From Phellopilus nigrolimitatus (taxonomy: Eukaryota > Basidiomycota > Agaricomycetes > Hymenochaetales > Hymenochaetaceae), in NCBI GenBank assembly GCA_021029095.1, contig JAJOHG010000004.1:868001-932000 (forward strand): DNA of 64,000 nucleotides, written 5' to 3'. The notes under the pieces are model-generated. The model saw nothing but the letters and a program-made list of their open reading frames with translations. It was not told the DNA's origin and did not search any database. A program made the position numbers and the translations under genes. Shown piece after piece: positions 1 to 12,601 of this stretch (positions are counted from its first letter, which is position 1; every line of letters begins with the position of its first letter).

Positions 1-793
1 AACGGACCGACGCCCGGCCGGAGGAAGGCGCTCGAGCGCGTCGCCGCGCGCTTCGGCACCAAGATGCGCCAGTGCCTCGAAAAGCGCGACCATGCGCAGG
101 ATCCGACACTTCTCCAATACGCCCTCCAGGCATGCGTCTGCCAATGTATCAGCCACGCCATGGCTTCCTTCTGCTTCGGTTCGACGGGCAAGCTCGAGTC
201 CCACCTCTCCAAGATCTACCAGCACATGCACTCCTCAGGTGCGCACCCCCGCTCTTTATTTGTGACCGATACACTGCTGATGGCACGAAGAACCCCAGCC
301 GACCTCGAGCCGCTGGCGCGCGCTCACCCACCAGCACATCCGCGCGCTCTCCCCCAACATCGACACCCTCGCCGTGTCCGAAGTGACAGATACCTGTCTG
401 CGCGGCGTTGCCAACGTGCTCTCCGCCGGCGGTTTCGGCGAGGTCGACGACCTGCTCGGGCGCGCCGCTACGAAGTACACCACGCAGCTGCGCCGAGTGG
501 CAGAGCTCGCGAACCGCTTCGCGCTCGTCATCCGCGAGGGCACCATGAGCACAGACTTCCAGGCGCTCTTTGTCGAGAGCGTCCGCGAGTTCAGCCCTGC
601 CACGATGGAGAACGTGTACGACGGCTATGGACCCTCCAAAGGTCGCGTGCTCTGCACGACAGAGATTGGTCTCCAGTGTCTCACCAATCGCGGACGCGAT
701 GGCAAGGACTTCTCCGCCCAGACAATAGAAAGGCGCGTCGTCCTCAAGCCTCGCGTCGTGCTCGAGAACATTGTACAGGTCATGGACAGATAG
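1..793 (+). CDS. Unnamed protein, 3' end (5' truncated by window edge)
   Basis: The frame is open at base 1. Exons 1-238 and 291-793 are joined by a 52 nt phase-1 intron (GT at 239, AG at 289-290, CTGAT branch-like site), giving 246 residues before the stop. I do not recognise a named domain. The protein is helical-looking and shares several blocks with the product of the gene at 6251-8842: an 'AQDPTL..ALQA' block, a 'LESHLSKIY' block, an 'RWRALT' block straight after the intron, and a tail 'VVLKPRVVLENIVQVMDR'. The intron sits at the same place and phase in both, so they are paralogues. It converges with CCT5, 311 bp between stops. The coding call is secure and the function unknown. Confidence 0.8.
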
Positions 794-1104
794 CTATGGT
801 GTATTATGTATTCTTTTCTGCCTTATTTTTTTTGCATATGGATTGTCTATTCTGTATATATCTCGCTGGTTGGTTAAGCTGGGTGCGATTTGGGTGTACG
901 GGTTCTGGGATTTTCTTGATTTTTGTTTTCTTCGTATGTGTCAACAAACTTGTTGTTCTCGTCGTCATTGCAGGCAGTGTGCTTTGAAAGATCATTGCAC
1001 AAACAAATCAAACACAAAGAGCCTTCAATGTGGGATCGTAGATCCATCGTGCATTAGCGTAAATCTCGATAATACATTATCTGTGCATTTTCTTCTTCCC
1101 GAGT
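794..1104. other. Convergent intergenic region
   Basis: This is AT-rich sequence between the stop of the first gene (+) and the stop of CCT5 (-). It must hold both 3' UTRs. No coding frame or repeat is seen. Confidence 0.6.
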
Positions 1105-3458
1105 CTACTCGTCCGAGCCTGCGACGATCACGTCGTCTGCAGAAGGCACACGTCAGCTCCGCTCTTCCAGGCAAAAAAAATAATGTGCTGACCTATTTTG
1201 AGTACCGCCCGAACCAACTGAAGATGTCCGGCATGCAGGAAAGGGGAGAAAAAGACGTAAAGCTGATCAGCACTTGCACTTTAACTTAGAACTATGACGC
1301 ACCTGTGTCGCTAAAAGGTACTGCTGCCGCTTCGAAATGAGCGGGTCGTACACGAACTGGCGTTTCATATCTAAAAAAGGGAAAGATCTCAGTTAAACCA
1401 CCGATTTTACATTCCGACAAAGGGCTCACCATTGTCGTTTTTCCCTTGGCAGTCGATGCCCAGGCGCGCATTTCCGCCCTCGTTCACCTGTCTGCTCTTC
1501 ACTTCTGCGAGCGTCTCGATTGGCGGCAGCCCGGAGTTCTCTGCAAGTGCAAGCGGTACGGCATCTAGCGCAGACGCGAACGCGCGCATCGCATACTGCT
1601 CTATCGACGGAATCTGGGTTGAGGGTCGGAAACATCAGAATCGAACATTAAGTGTTTGGGATGGGCCGAGGGTGTCGGCAGATGTGAGGTCGGGCGAGGG
1701 GACTTAGGGTACGAGGGGACTAGATTGCTCGGTGGACTCGACTCACCTCGTCCGCAGCTTTCGAGACAGCAATAGAACAACTGATGTCGGCTGCCCCGCC
1801 GCCATACACGACGCGGTTGTCTACGACAAGGTTTCGTACTACGCAGATGGCGTCGTGCAGTGCACGCTTCGCCTCGTCAATGATCTAGGCCATTAACACG
1901 TCATTCCTTTTCTTCCTGAGTTGGCTCGACGGACATGAACTGACCATTTTGTTGCTTCCGCGGACAAAGACGGTCACCGCGCGCGTGTTCGCGCACTCCT
2001 CCACGACGAGCATCCGGTCTTTTGTAGTTCCAAAGGAGACTTCGCGCACAATACCGGCCTTTCCGAGCTTCTCGGCTGTGAGATCCTCGAATCGGGGCAC
2101 GATGCGTCCATTCGTTGCAATCGCAATGAGCTACGGCACGATGATGATATCAGAAACAATACGATCCACGTCAGATCTATAAGACAGCACACCTCAATCT
2201 CCGGCCCACCAACCCACCTTACGGCAGGTAAGTCGTTTTGCATCAACAAGTGGTTCGCCTCGTCATCGAAGCCCCATTGGCAGATGACGAGGTTCGCGCC
2301 CGTGTCCTTCACGCGCTTGATCATGTCCTCGAACTTAGCCTTCTCGTACTCCCGCAGCTTCTTGTACTCCTCGACGCTCGTGATGTCGAGCTTGTGCTTT
2401 GTCTTCGGACGTGGCGGCTCGAACGGGCAGGTGAGGATGGCAAGGCGCGCGTCCCTGACCGTGCTGGGCATGCCAGGATGTGACATGTCTTTGTCAATGA
2501 GGACACCCTTGATGAGTGTTGTATCGGAGAGCGAGCCGCCGACCTTCCCATCCACCTTGATGAGGTCGAAAAGGACATCCTTGCGATCTAAGTCAGCAAC
2601 GGACAAGACAGCATCGACGGCGATCTGGGCAAATTGCTCGTGGGCCACCGAGACACTAAATAGCGTAGACGTATTAGTGGACGAGCGAGGTTGTCTTTCA
2701 TACAATGACGCGCACATTTTACTACCTAAGCTGGTCATTGCAGTCTTCAGCAAGTTCGAGGTGTTCGTTTTCGAGTATTCGACGCTATCCGAGATGCTGT
2801 CTAAATGCTGAACAGCGAGGACGCAAGCACGCTCGAACCCGTCTGCTATGCGTGCCGGATGTATACCCCGGTCAAGCAGAGATTCACTCTGCTCGAGCAG
2901 TGCACCAGCAAGAACTGCATGGTTGTCAGACGCACGTCGCAACGAAAGCTCTACTAAGACGCACCGACAACACCAGTCGTCCCGTCGCCGATCTGATCAT
3001 CCTGGCTTTTCGAGAGCTGGACCAAAAGCTTGGCAATTTGGTGGTCGACTTCCATCTGGCCTAGGATCGTTGCACCAGTCGTTAGTCACACTAATTTCAC
3101 CATCCGGGGAGATCAGAATTTTGTCGAGGCCTATATGCAATGCGTGAATATAATCAGGCAGAGCAAGAGTAGGAGTTAATCACCTCTGGGCCCCAAGGAA
3201 GTCTTCACAATGTTCGCTACGGTTCGCGCAGCGAGGATATGGGACTGCGGGAATCCATTAGTAAAAAAGCCAAGGTAAACATAGGCATTTGTACACACTT
3301 TTATAGCTTCGACGCCATGACTCCTGACCTTCTTTTGCTGTTCCCGAACGATGATGAAGGGACGTCCATACTAGTATTCACGTGTAAGTAAATATATTCC
3401 GATATAGTTCGAGCATACTCACCTCGTCCGTAGTATATACGGCTTGTTGTTGTGCCAT
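1105..3458 (-). CDS. CCT5: T-complex protein 1 subunit epsilon (CCT5)
   Basis: One subunit of the cytosolic TRiC/CCT chaperonin, which folds actin, tubulin and WD-repeat proteins with ATP. Exons, from the start: 3458-3423, 3370-3299, 3244-3184, 3130-2965, 2914-2716, 2655-2193, 2130-1945, 1884-1747, 1613-1430, 1370-1303, 1217-1193, 1136-1105. The product runs from [18 protein letters not shown] to [10 protein letters not shown]. Landmarks are SLGPRGLDK, the ATP motif GDGTTGVV, the epsilon-specific run [27 protein letters not shown] and [10 protein letters not shown]. Epsilon was chosen over other subunits from that central run. One base, 3077, is extra: it splits the conserved TND-GATI motif and puts the rest out of frame. 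The 60 nt intron 2656-2715 is a multiple of three without stops, so read-through would look like coding sequence. It shares a 188 bp promoter region with the PP2A gene. Confidence 0.93.
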
Positions 3459-3646
3459 GGTCGTCGTCGACGTTGTAAAGCAAGCGTAGTCCGCGAGTCC
3501 GCGACTCGACGCGTACAAGTCAGTGACTCTTGTGACGCGGATGTGACCGATGCACGCAAGACTTGCAGCGGCGACTGAGGGTCGAGGACAAGGACAACGT
3601 TACACGCTTTCTACATCGCACACACACTCCTCAGATTTTAGACACA
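3459..3646. promoter_or_regulatory. Divergent promoter of CCT5 and PP2A catalytic subunit
   Basis: Only 188 bp separate the two start codons, which point away from each other. Both 5' UTRs and core promoters must fit here. No clear TATA box is seen. The placement is direct; the function is inferred. Confidence 0.6.
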
Positions 3647-4955
<1,309 letters not shown>

Positions 4956-6250
4956 ATTACTTGGCTAACGTTGGCCGTTGTCTCGCTCATCTGTACTCTG
5001 TAAGCACACCCAACGCCTCACCATCGTTTCCACAGCCGGCTGTCTTTAGTTCCTTGCACACCATTTTTCTTCCCTTATTTGCGATCCCCCACAATTCAAA
5101 GTCTCATTCCCATCTCCCCGCGCTGCGTGGCTGCAATTGTCGTGTTGGTGTTGTGCGCCGACATACCTCCTGACGTAATCGGACTCTTATACCTGCGGGG
5201 GCCACCCACTCGTGTTCACTTCCCTCTCAGATGCGAAATAAAAGACAAGACAAATCGGCGAAGAAGCATATCAGGCAGCTATGGACTGCGATGTTTCGGC
5301 TTTGTATTAGAAATCAACAGCGACAGTCGTGTGTACAGCGGAGATTCCGTTAACTTGACAGCGATTAATTCATTCAGGTTTCTTACATTTTTATTCATGG
5401 CCTTTTTTGAGTTGAGGATATCTTCTTTTTCATAATGCCCGCTACCCCTGGAGCGGCCCATGCATCATCAGGCGATTTCCAAATGCAAAGATCTTGCACG
5501 TAAGAAGAAATATGTCTTGCGCCTTGCACGAATCCAGAGGAAGTAGTGCAATAGCCGTGTATTTAGGGGATGGTTCTAACGACGTCAGCGCCATACACGT
5601 TCGCATTGCATTCGTGAATAGAAGAGAGTCAGTTATGATGCATCTGAGGCGATCACCTACAATACTGCGATCCGACTGCGGTCCTCGCCATGTGTGGTTT
5701 CGAAGTAGATCTGCAAGCAAGCGGGCCTGCGTATGACGGGGGCTGCGCGATATCTAGACCCCAGAATATCAGCTCCGGGCGGACTCTTTATCTCCTTCTC
5801 TTCCTTGACTATTGATATGGTATGCGCGAGGAAGATACATTGTCCGTACTTGAAGGAATGACACATTGGATTGCTGTTCCAGGCCGCCTGCGCCGCCATG
5901 CTCCACTGCAAAAGGACGCGAGTGTGAATTTCGATTGCTACTGAAGAGTAAGCACATTCCAACGTTGGGATTTATATATCCGAGATCCAGCAATATATAA
6001 GGATCAAATACTTATAATAAAATTCTTCGAAAAAGCATAGGTCAAGCTGACCACCGAGCTTTGCAGCCACATTCGAAGACCACCGACGATCACAAAACGT
6101 TTCCTCTTCGAGACGCGTCGCGGCGATCGCCCGATCGACAGACAGAACGCGTCCCGTAAATACAATACAGATTAAACCCGCCCCTCTAGTATTTAAATAT
6201 TAATAATAGACCCCGTCCAGGGATCCTACCCGCCGCACCCGGCACCAGCC
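4956..6250. other. Intergenic region with no supported gene
   Basis: 1.3 kb between the convergent ends of PP2A and the next gene. Short ORFs exist on both strands (for example 5657-5962, -), but none shows a domain, splice structure or coding character that I trust. It contains AT-rich patches near 5950-6010 and 6190-6210. Confidence 0.5.
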
Positions 6251-8842
6251 TCACGCGCCGAAGCGCCGCTGCAGCACGTCCACCGTCGACGACATCAGCA
6301 CGTCCGTCTTCACCACGATCGCCACGTCGCCGTCCGCGCGCGCCCGCTCACGCGCCGTGTCCGAGTCGCGACCGCCCGCCAGCCGCGCCGCGGGCGGCGC
6401 AGGGGCCGCCCGCTCGGTCCGTGCCGTCGTGGCGCTCGTGCTCGTCGTCAGCGACGTGCTCGAGTACGACGACGCGCTCGCGCCGGCGCGCGGCGTCGCC
6501 TCCTCCGCGTTCCCCCGCCTCCGCTCGCGCTGCAGCGCGTCCTCGTCCGCCGCCGCGGCCTCCCTCCCTGCGCGGGCCGGGCGGCGCCTGCGCCGGAGGA
6601 CGCGGCGGAGCCCGAAGCCGAGCGAGCACACCACCGCCGCGCCCGCGTGGTTCGGGCCGTCGCGCAGAATGTCATGCGCGTCGTCATCGTACTCGTCTTC
6701 GTCCTCCTCGTCCTCCTCCTCGTCGGAGTCGTCCTTGTCCCACTGCCGTATGTTCGTGTCGGTCACGCTCTGCGTGCGCAGGCTCTTGCTCGCCCGCGTG
6801 CCCTTCCGCCGCTTCCGCCCCACCCACTTTCGGCAGGTGTGGTCGATGCTCTCCATGCACCCACAATAAAACGGCCCGCCCTGCCATCTGGGTCTCCTCC
6901 TCCGTTCGCCTGCTCATCCTCCTCGACCTTCTCCTTGCTCCTGCCGTACGCCTTCCGCACATCCACCGTAAACACGTCGCAGCCGGGCGGCGCCTTCTCC
7001 GCGAGCGCCTCCGCGAGGCGCGTGGCGGAGCGCACCGCCTTCTCGATGCGCCGCCCGTGCGTACCGCTGAGGTCTGAGAGCAGCACCCCCGGCGGCGTAT
7101 GTGCTCCCGCGAAGCGCAGCAGAGCCTCGAAGCCAATGAGCACCTCCATCTCGAGTGAGCGCGTCGCCTGTGTGAGCGCCGCCCCGAAGCCTGGCGACGC
7201 GAGCGCAGACCGTGCGTGCCGCCGCGTGAGGGCGCGCCAGCGCGCCGCGACGGGCATTGATTCTACATTGCACAACACAAGTATATGTTTACAATCAGAA
7301 ATTGGAAGAAAGAAAGAAACAGAAGGGAACGCACCTTGCGTCTGCACGCGCTCATACAGCCGCCCGAGCAGCTCGTCTTCCGCATCGTCCAGGCCAAACA
7401 GGAACCTCGCGAAGACGCGCTCGCAGCACGTCACCAGCCACGCCTGCAGCGCAAGGCGCACAAGCGTCGGGTCCTGCGCGTAGTCGACGCCCTTCATGCC
7501 CTGCGGGCCCGCGAGCAGCCCAAGGCAGCGCTCGAGCGCGGGCTCCGCCGCCTCGAGCGCCCACGCCTGAGCAACCTCCCACGTGCGGCCGAGCGGCACG
7601 CCGCCCGCGACGGCGGCCGCGATGCCCGCGATCTCCGCGTTCAGCGCGCGCACGGACTCCGCGAGCTCGGGGACGGTCAGCTGCGGCGCCTCGTCGTGGA
7701 AGAGGCGCAGCGCCTGCAGCTCCGCGTCACGCTCCTCGAGCTGCGCGAGCAGCGTGGAGCCGGAGCGCGAGTCCTCGGTGGTAGGCGGGAGAGGGGGGAA
7801 GGGCGTGAGGACGCGGGGCCGAGGGAGCTGCGAGACGATCGGGTCGAACGCCTCGGTCTGTGCAGCAGGCTGCCGTACTACAGGACGGTGCACCCTTCAC
7901 AGAGCGCTCCTCCTCTACAGTTGTCTTCCGAATCTTCGTCTCCCGGACAGAGGGTTCCCTCACAGTCGTCCCCCGCACAGTTATCTCCGGCTCTGGGAGC
8001 TGCACAACGATCGGTTCGGGCGCAGGCGCGGTCGCGCTCGTGCTGAGCTGCTCGCGCAGGTCATCGAGCTCGCGCTCGTAGCTCTCGCGCATGTTCGCGA
8101 CGATCGTCTCGAGCTCCTTGCAGCGCTGCTCCGCGCGCTGACGCTCGCGCTCGCGTCCCGGCGCTTCTCGCGGTAGTGTTCGACGTGACGTCTGTACGCG
8201 GCCAGGTCCTTCTCCGTGCGCTCGAGGCGCCGGCGGAGCACGCGATTGTCCCGGCGCAGGTCCTCGGACGGTTCCTTCTTGGAGTCGGGTGCCTTTGGCG
8301 CCTCCTGCACCTTGTCTGTTCCCTTCCGCCCTCGACCTGTCCTTCGACCTTCCCTCTCTGTCCCCCTCTCTGTCCTCTCTGCCGTCTTATCCGTTCCCCT
8401 CTCAGTCCTCCGTTCTGTTAGTCTACTCGTTCCTCTCTCGGTCAGTCTCTCTGTCAGCCTGTCCGTGCCCCTGTCCGTCCTCCTCTCCGTCAGTCCAGTC
8501 AGTCCCTTTCTCCGTCCTCCTCTCCGTGCCAACCGTCTCCGTCTCCCTCCTCGTCACCTTCTCCGACATCTCCTTCACCACCTCCCTCATCCCGTTTTCG
8601 CCTGCGCCCCCGGCCTTCTCGTCCTTCTCCGGAAGCGCCTTCTCCGACGAGACCTGCCTGTCCGCGGGCCTCGCCGCCGTCGTCCGTTTCTTCTCTGCGG
8701 TGGTGGTCGTGTTCCTCGCACGCGCGCGGCGGCTGCGGCGCTCGACGTACGTGTCCGTGTCGGAGGAGCAGTCGTCGAGGTCGTCGAGGATGATGGAGCT
8801 GAACGAGCCAAACGAGCGCGCGAGGGTGTCCATGATGCCCAT
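6251..8842 (-). CDS. Unnamed coiled-coil protein, paralogue of the gene at 1-793
   Basis: Exons: 8842-7335, 7262-6950, 6887-6251; about 818 residues once frame breaks are allowed for. The start MGIMDTLARSFGSF is followed by an acidic stretch, a Thr/Asp/Glu/Arg/Gly-rich repeat, a charged coiled coil (roughly residues 170-250) and a helical region sharing blocks with the gene at 1-793. An acidic run (DDSDEEEDEEDEDEYDDD) precedes a tail similar to that of the paralogue. The 72 nt phase-1 intron 7263-7334 matches the paralogue's intron in place and phase. The first exon needs three frame corrections: extra A at 8497, extra A at 7867, and one missing base near 8155/8156. Net length then fits the phase at 7335 exactly. 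Function unknown. It could be a decaying copy, but the repaired frame is long and coherent. Confidence 0.7.
8330..8540. repeat. Degenerate polypyrimidine repeat inside the coiled-coil gene
   Basis: The + strand is almost entirely C and T with scattered G, in loose repeats of the type CTCTGTC/CCTCTCTGTCC. On the coding (-) strand it encodes runs of Thr-Glu-Arg, Thr-Asp-Arg and Arg-Gly. One of the C-A-G frame breaks (8497) lies in it. Confidence 0.7.
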
Positions 8843-9476
8843 TGACGATGTCCTGCGTGTTCGATGATCTAATAGCGGGGCTGATTTCGAGCTGGTAAGC
8901 TAATGGTACATTCAACGTCTCTCTCGGCCGCTCCGCGTTGCAATTAGTACAGGGGTGATGGGACTAGAGTCCAGATATTAACGCCTATAGTTCGGGCCAA
9001 CGAGGTAAATAAGTGATAAATCGGCACGTTTTACGACGCAGATACTGACAGTGAGTTCAGGTGGCCTACGATAACGATGAGAAGAGGAGAGAAACCATAC
9101 GAGCGAGTAACACGCGTTTCTTGGACAGCTGCGTGCAGGCCTCAGCTGAGTTTATCATTATGGGCGCTTGTTAAGGTTACGTCACGTGTCGTGCACTGCA
9201 TACAATCGGTTCCATCCGAGAACACCGAGAAGACTTCAATCCAAGATTCTCATTCATTTCACAAAACGCAGGCGGCATAAGTTGTACAAGTTTGCGGCGA
9301 TAAAATTATATGTGTGGTAGCGTTAAGGATACAAGTACATTCACAAGTTTTTTTGCACTATTTAACGTTTGCAATTGGCCAAGCCCTTCAATAGAACGAA
9401 CGAGTCAGCTGCTCATGTCTCAAGAATCGAGGCAAAGCTTCACTCACTTCTTCGCGCCCGCGGCTTACTCATATCC
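8843..9476. other. Intergenic region, promoter side of the coiled-coil gene
   Basis: Upstream of the gene starting at 8842 and downstream of the small gene ending at 9477. No convincing coding sequence seen. Confidence 0.5.
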
Positions 9477-10004
9477 TCACGTCTTTTTGCCGCTTTTCCG
9501 CAGGGGCCCCTCGACCTCATCCTTCTCGTAGTCGGCCTCGATGGTCACGTGCGTGCCGTCGTCGTGGTGGTGGCGATTACGGATGTGCTCGACGCTGCGC
9601 TTGGCCATCTCGTCAGGCGCCTCCAGCGTGCTTTTGTCGGCCTTGACGGCGGCCTCGGACGCGGACGCGAGGTACTCGTTCCACCCCGGCGCCTCGTCGT
9701 GTGGCGCGCTCCCCTTCTGCTGGCGGCCCGACAGGTTCTTCTGCTTCTCTGTCTCGAGGATCTGACGAGCAAGTAGAGGTTAACGGATGGGATGAACAAT
9801 GTCGTGGAAAATGTCCGTACTTCCGGGTTGTTGTCGTGCATCGAACTAGAATAGAGTCTTTGCCCTATGTCTTAAAATACGTGGAGCATGCAAGTAACGC
9901 ACATACCTTGTCGACGATAATCTGGTCATCCCGACTCTTGGGCTGGCCGCTGTGGCGGCGCGGGCGGCGGTGCGTGCAGAACGAGCGAAGACGGACAGGG
10001 ACAT
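9477..10004 (-). CDS. Small conserved-looking protein, probably mitochondrial
   Basis: Exons: 10004-9907, 9845-9821 (25 nt), 9761-9477; 135 residues. The N terminus (MSLSVFARSARTAARAATAA) has no acidic residues and is rich in Arg, Ala and Ser, as in a mitochondrial presequence. The rest is hydrophilic: SMHDNNPEILETEKQKNLSG, a PGWNEYLASASEAAVKAD block, and a His- and acid-rich end closing with RKSGKKT. It looks like a short fungal protein family, but I cannot name it. Splice signals are clean (GTATGT at 9906, GTACGG at 9820). The model is good; location is inferred from composition only. Confidence 0.8.
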
Positions 10005-10622
10005 GATGAGTTTGGTGTTGGTGGCGAGAAGGGAGGAATGTATGGCAAGGCTAGCGCCCGTGACAGGTTCTTATACATTACGGAACGGGGACGTATGTCT
10101 CCAACGAATGCGCATACATACGATGGTAAGCACTTCTTGACGTCACTGCATTGTATATGACGCAGGCTCTAAAGCACCCGTGGGAACTATGTGCTGCGGC
10201 TTCTTCCGGTATATCCGTCTTGACTTGTGTCAGGACAACTTGTCAGAAAAAAAAACCCTCTATAAGTAGGCACGTTGCCCAACAAAGGATATCACATAGT
10301 TTTCAAAGCAGAATGAGTGCAGCTTGTTGAATGAAAAAGTGAGAGAAAGAACGGACGTGGCTCGGAGGATGTAGCCGACTCATGATAAAGGATACACAGA
10401 CGCCGTACCAAGCCGATGTGTAGGAATTGACACACGGACAATGACAGAGGGGATACAGATTTGGATACTACACGAGATTATACAGGACAAACCTCAAAGG
10501 AAGTGCAAAGCAAACTGATAACGAAAACCCAAATGAAGACGAAAAGGCATAAGAAAAAGAGATGAAGGAGGCAGCCGGGAAGAAGACAGCATCGGAGTAA
10601 GGCGGGCACCCCCGTACTCGGG
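10005..10622. other. Intergenic region between two minus-strand genes
   Basis: Holds the promoter of the small gene (start 10004) and the 3' UTR of the membrane protein (stop 10623). No further gene seen. Confidence 0.5.
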
Positions 10623-12601
10623 CTACAGCGCGTCCCAGTGCGTCTGGACCCGGTCTGGGTAGACAGTCCCGAGCTGCAGCCTGTGGAGGCCGATGGAATC
10701 CACGTCCGAGTCCCCGTCCGACGTGTACCCGCTGTCCGCGAAAGCCGTGTCCGAGCCGACGACGAAGCTGCTGCTCAGCCGATTCAATATCAGCTCAGTC
10801 TCTCGATGATATCCTATTTGCGCGGTAGATGAACGGTATGCGTACCTCGACTGCCCGAGCGAACTCGATGGCACGCGCACGTGCTGCAAGGCGCGTGCGT
10901 TCGCCTTCAGGCTCAGCACCAGTCTGCAGCCGGCGATATTCACGATAGCTGTTGCCCAGCTAGAGGGGAGAACGCAATGCATTGATTCTTGGTCATATAA
11001 GAGGTATACATTGAATGCGCTTACTACTTCGCGAGCCCTTCATAAAGAGGCGAGCCTATCAGCCAGACAAACATGCAGAACATCGTTGCCGCTTGCCGCC
11101 ACAATTTTTAATTTAGATCATTAGAAACGAATCGAAAGAACAAGAAATCCTGCGCTCACCAGCGATAGCCAGGAAGTACATGATTCCATCCCTGTAGAGG
11201 ATAGACGAGATGGGGTGGTACACATTGCGCCGCGCCTCGCGGATCGCCTTGAGCGTCGTGAGGAAAAAGAGAAGAGTTTCAAGGAAGAGACTCGGGAGCC
11301 AGATCGTCCAGAGCATCGGGGAGATCTGAAATTTGGTGTACGAAAATGTCAGCGCGCAAGTACGTAGCGCGTGGCCGTGGCCCAGCGCATCAACGCGAAA
11401 AGCGACAACACAGCAGTTGTCAAGAAGAAAACAGCTTACCTCCTCGAAACATGTGTTAAACACCGGCTCGACCGTCAATGAACCTGTGAAATCACCGCCC
11501 AATTAGTCCAATCAGCCACACTAAGACCTCACTCCGGGATCCGGACTTCAAGAGCGCAATCGAGATGCCGGAGTCGGCCACGTACCTTGGCCTTGGTAAA
11601 GCCAGGTCCCGAGGAGCCCGAGCGTCGGGAGCACGTAGAGGACGAAGGCCGTCCGGAGGAGTGTTTTGAGGAGTCGCGATCCGCCGAAAAGCGCGTGCAC
11701 ACGCATCGCGACGAGGCCTACATGGGAATAGCTGTGTGTTCAGCGACCAAGATAGGAACATCGGAGTATTCGAAAAGACGTACCGTGCATACTCATAAAG
11801 GAAAAGACGGTGACGTACGCCTCGACCCAAATCCATGCCTTGCAGCTACACAGACGAAGCGAAGAATGAATGAAAAAAAAAAATGCGGGCCCAGATCGCG
11901 GATGTTCACATACAACTGCGCGAGGAACGATCAGAGGTAACCTCGTGGAACGCATGTTATTAAGAATACGTACGGCAACGCTAGGGGGATTGGCAAGGCC
12001 CAGGCGATCTGATAGCAACGGTAATATGGGCGCAAAGGCACCAAAGCTAAGTCATATTAAAAATAACAGACGAGCGCGATGTACCCACCGTAGATGTCGA
12101 TGGCGAGCATCAGCGGTCTGTTGAAACTCGTGAAATTGAGTCTTAGAGAGAAGTGTCCGAGGATACCGACATTATGTAACGGTTCTATATCATCAGATAA
12201 TACGAGTGACAGTTAGTAGTGAGCGCTGGTGTGGGCAGTAAGTGTACTACTGACTGCAAGGTAAATGAGAGAAATGGTGCTCGTGGGAGCCTTCCAAATA
12301 AGCTCGACCTGTATGAGCGATGAGAAACATCAACTACGGAAACGAAAAGGCATGCCTTACTTCGAGAGAAAACTGGAGAAATACTCAGCAACAATTCAGC
12401 ACAAAAGAGTGAAGGTACGCACAGTTAAGAAATAATCATACAACAGAAGAGAACATCCAGAAAGCGTCAAGTATCTTTTGTTCCGAACCCGATAAGCATG
12501 TAACTGACGGTCAGCAAAAAGATTACTCACTGGCCCGCCTTCACGATGGGGACAGCATGCTCGAGCGCCCGGAGCGCATCCTGCACAGCAGTTTCCGACA
12601 T
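10623..12601 (-). CDS. DUF6533-type multi-pass membrane protein
   Basis: Thirteen exons: 12601-12531, 12474-12423, 12372-12361, 12308-12255, 12184-12171, 12117-12089, 12046-11974, 11845-11784, 11717-11586, 11483-11440, 11325-11160, 11091-11028, 10959-10623; 369 residues. The N-terminal pattern KAGQYLTLSGCSLLLYDYFL then TFSLEVELIWKAPTS matches the DUF6533 signature common in Agaricomycetes. About seven hydrophobic segments follow, including TVFSFMSMHGLVAMRVHALF. A cytosolic-looking tail starts with CRLVLSLKANARALQ and ends VQTHWDAL. The family has no known function; receptor-like roles are speculative. Two exons are only 12 nt (12372-12361) and 14 nt (12184-12171), both needed to keep the DUF6533 motif continuous. 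Confidence 0.85.

Noticed and set aside
3060..3101. A 40 nt intron in CCT5 (GT after the SPDG codons to AG before the QMEVD codons) that would avoid the frame break
   Set aside because: It has a CTAAC branch-like site, but it would delete the TND-GATIL motif required in every chaperonin subunit.
5657..5993. Minus-strand ORFs in the gap after PP2A
   Set aside because: No domain, no splice partners and ordinary intergenic composition.
7872..7914. A 43 nt intron in the coiled-coil gene to explain the frame change near 7867
   Set aside because: It lacks a branch site and is very short; deleting one A at 7867 gives a longer coherent frame and follows the same rule as elsewhere.
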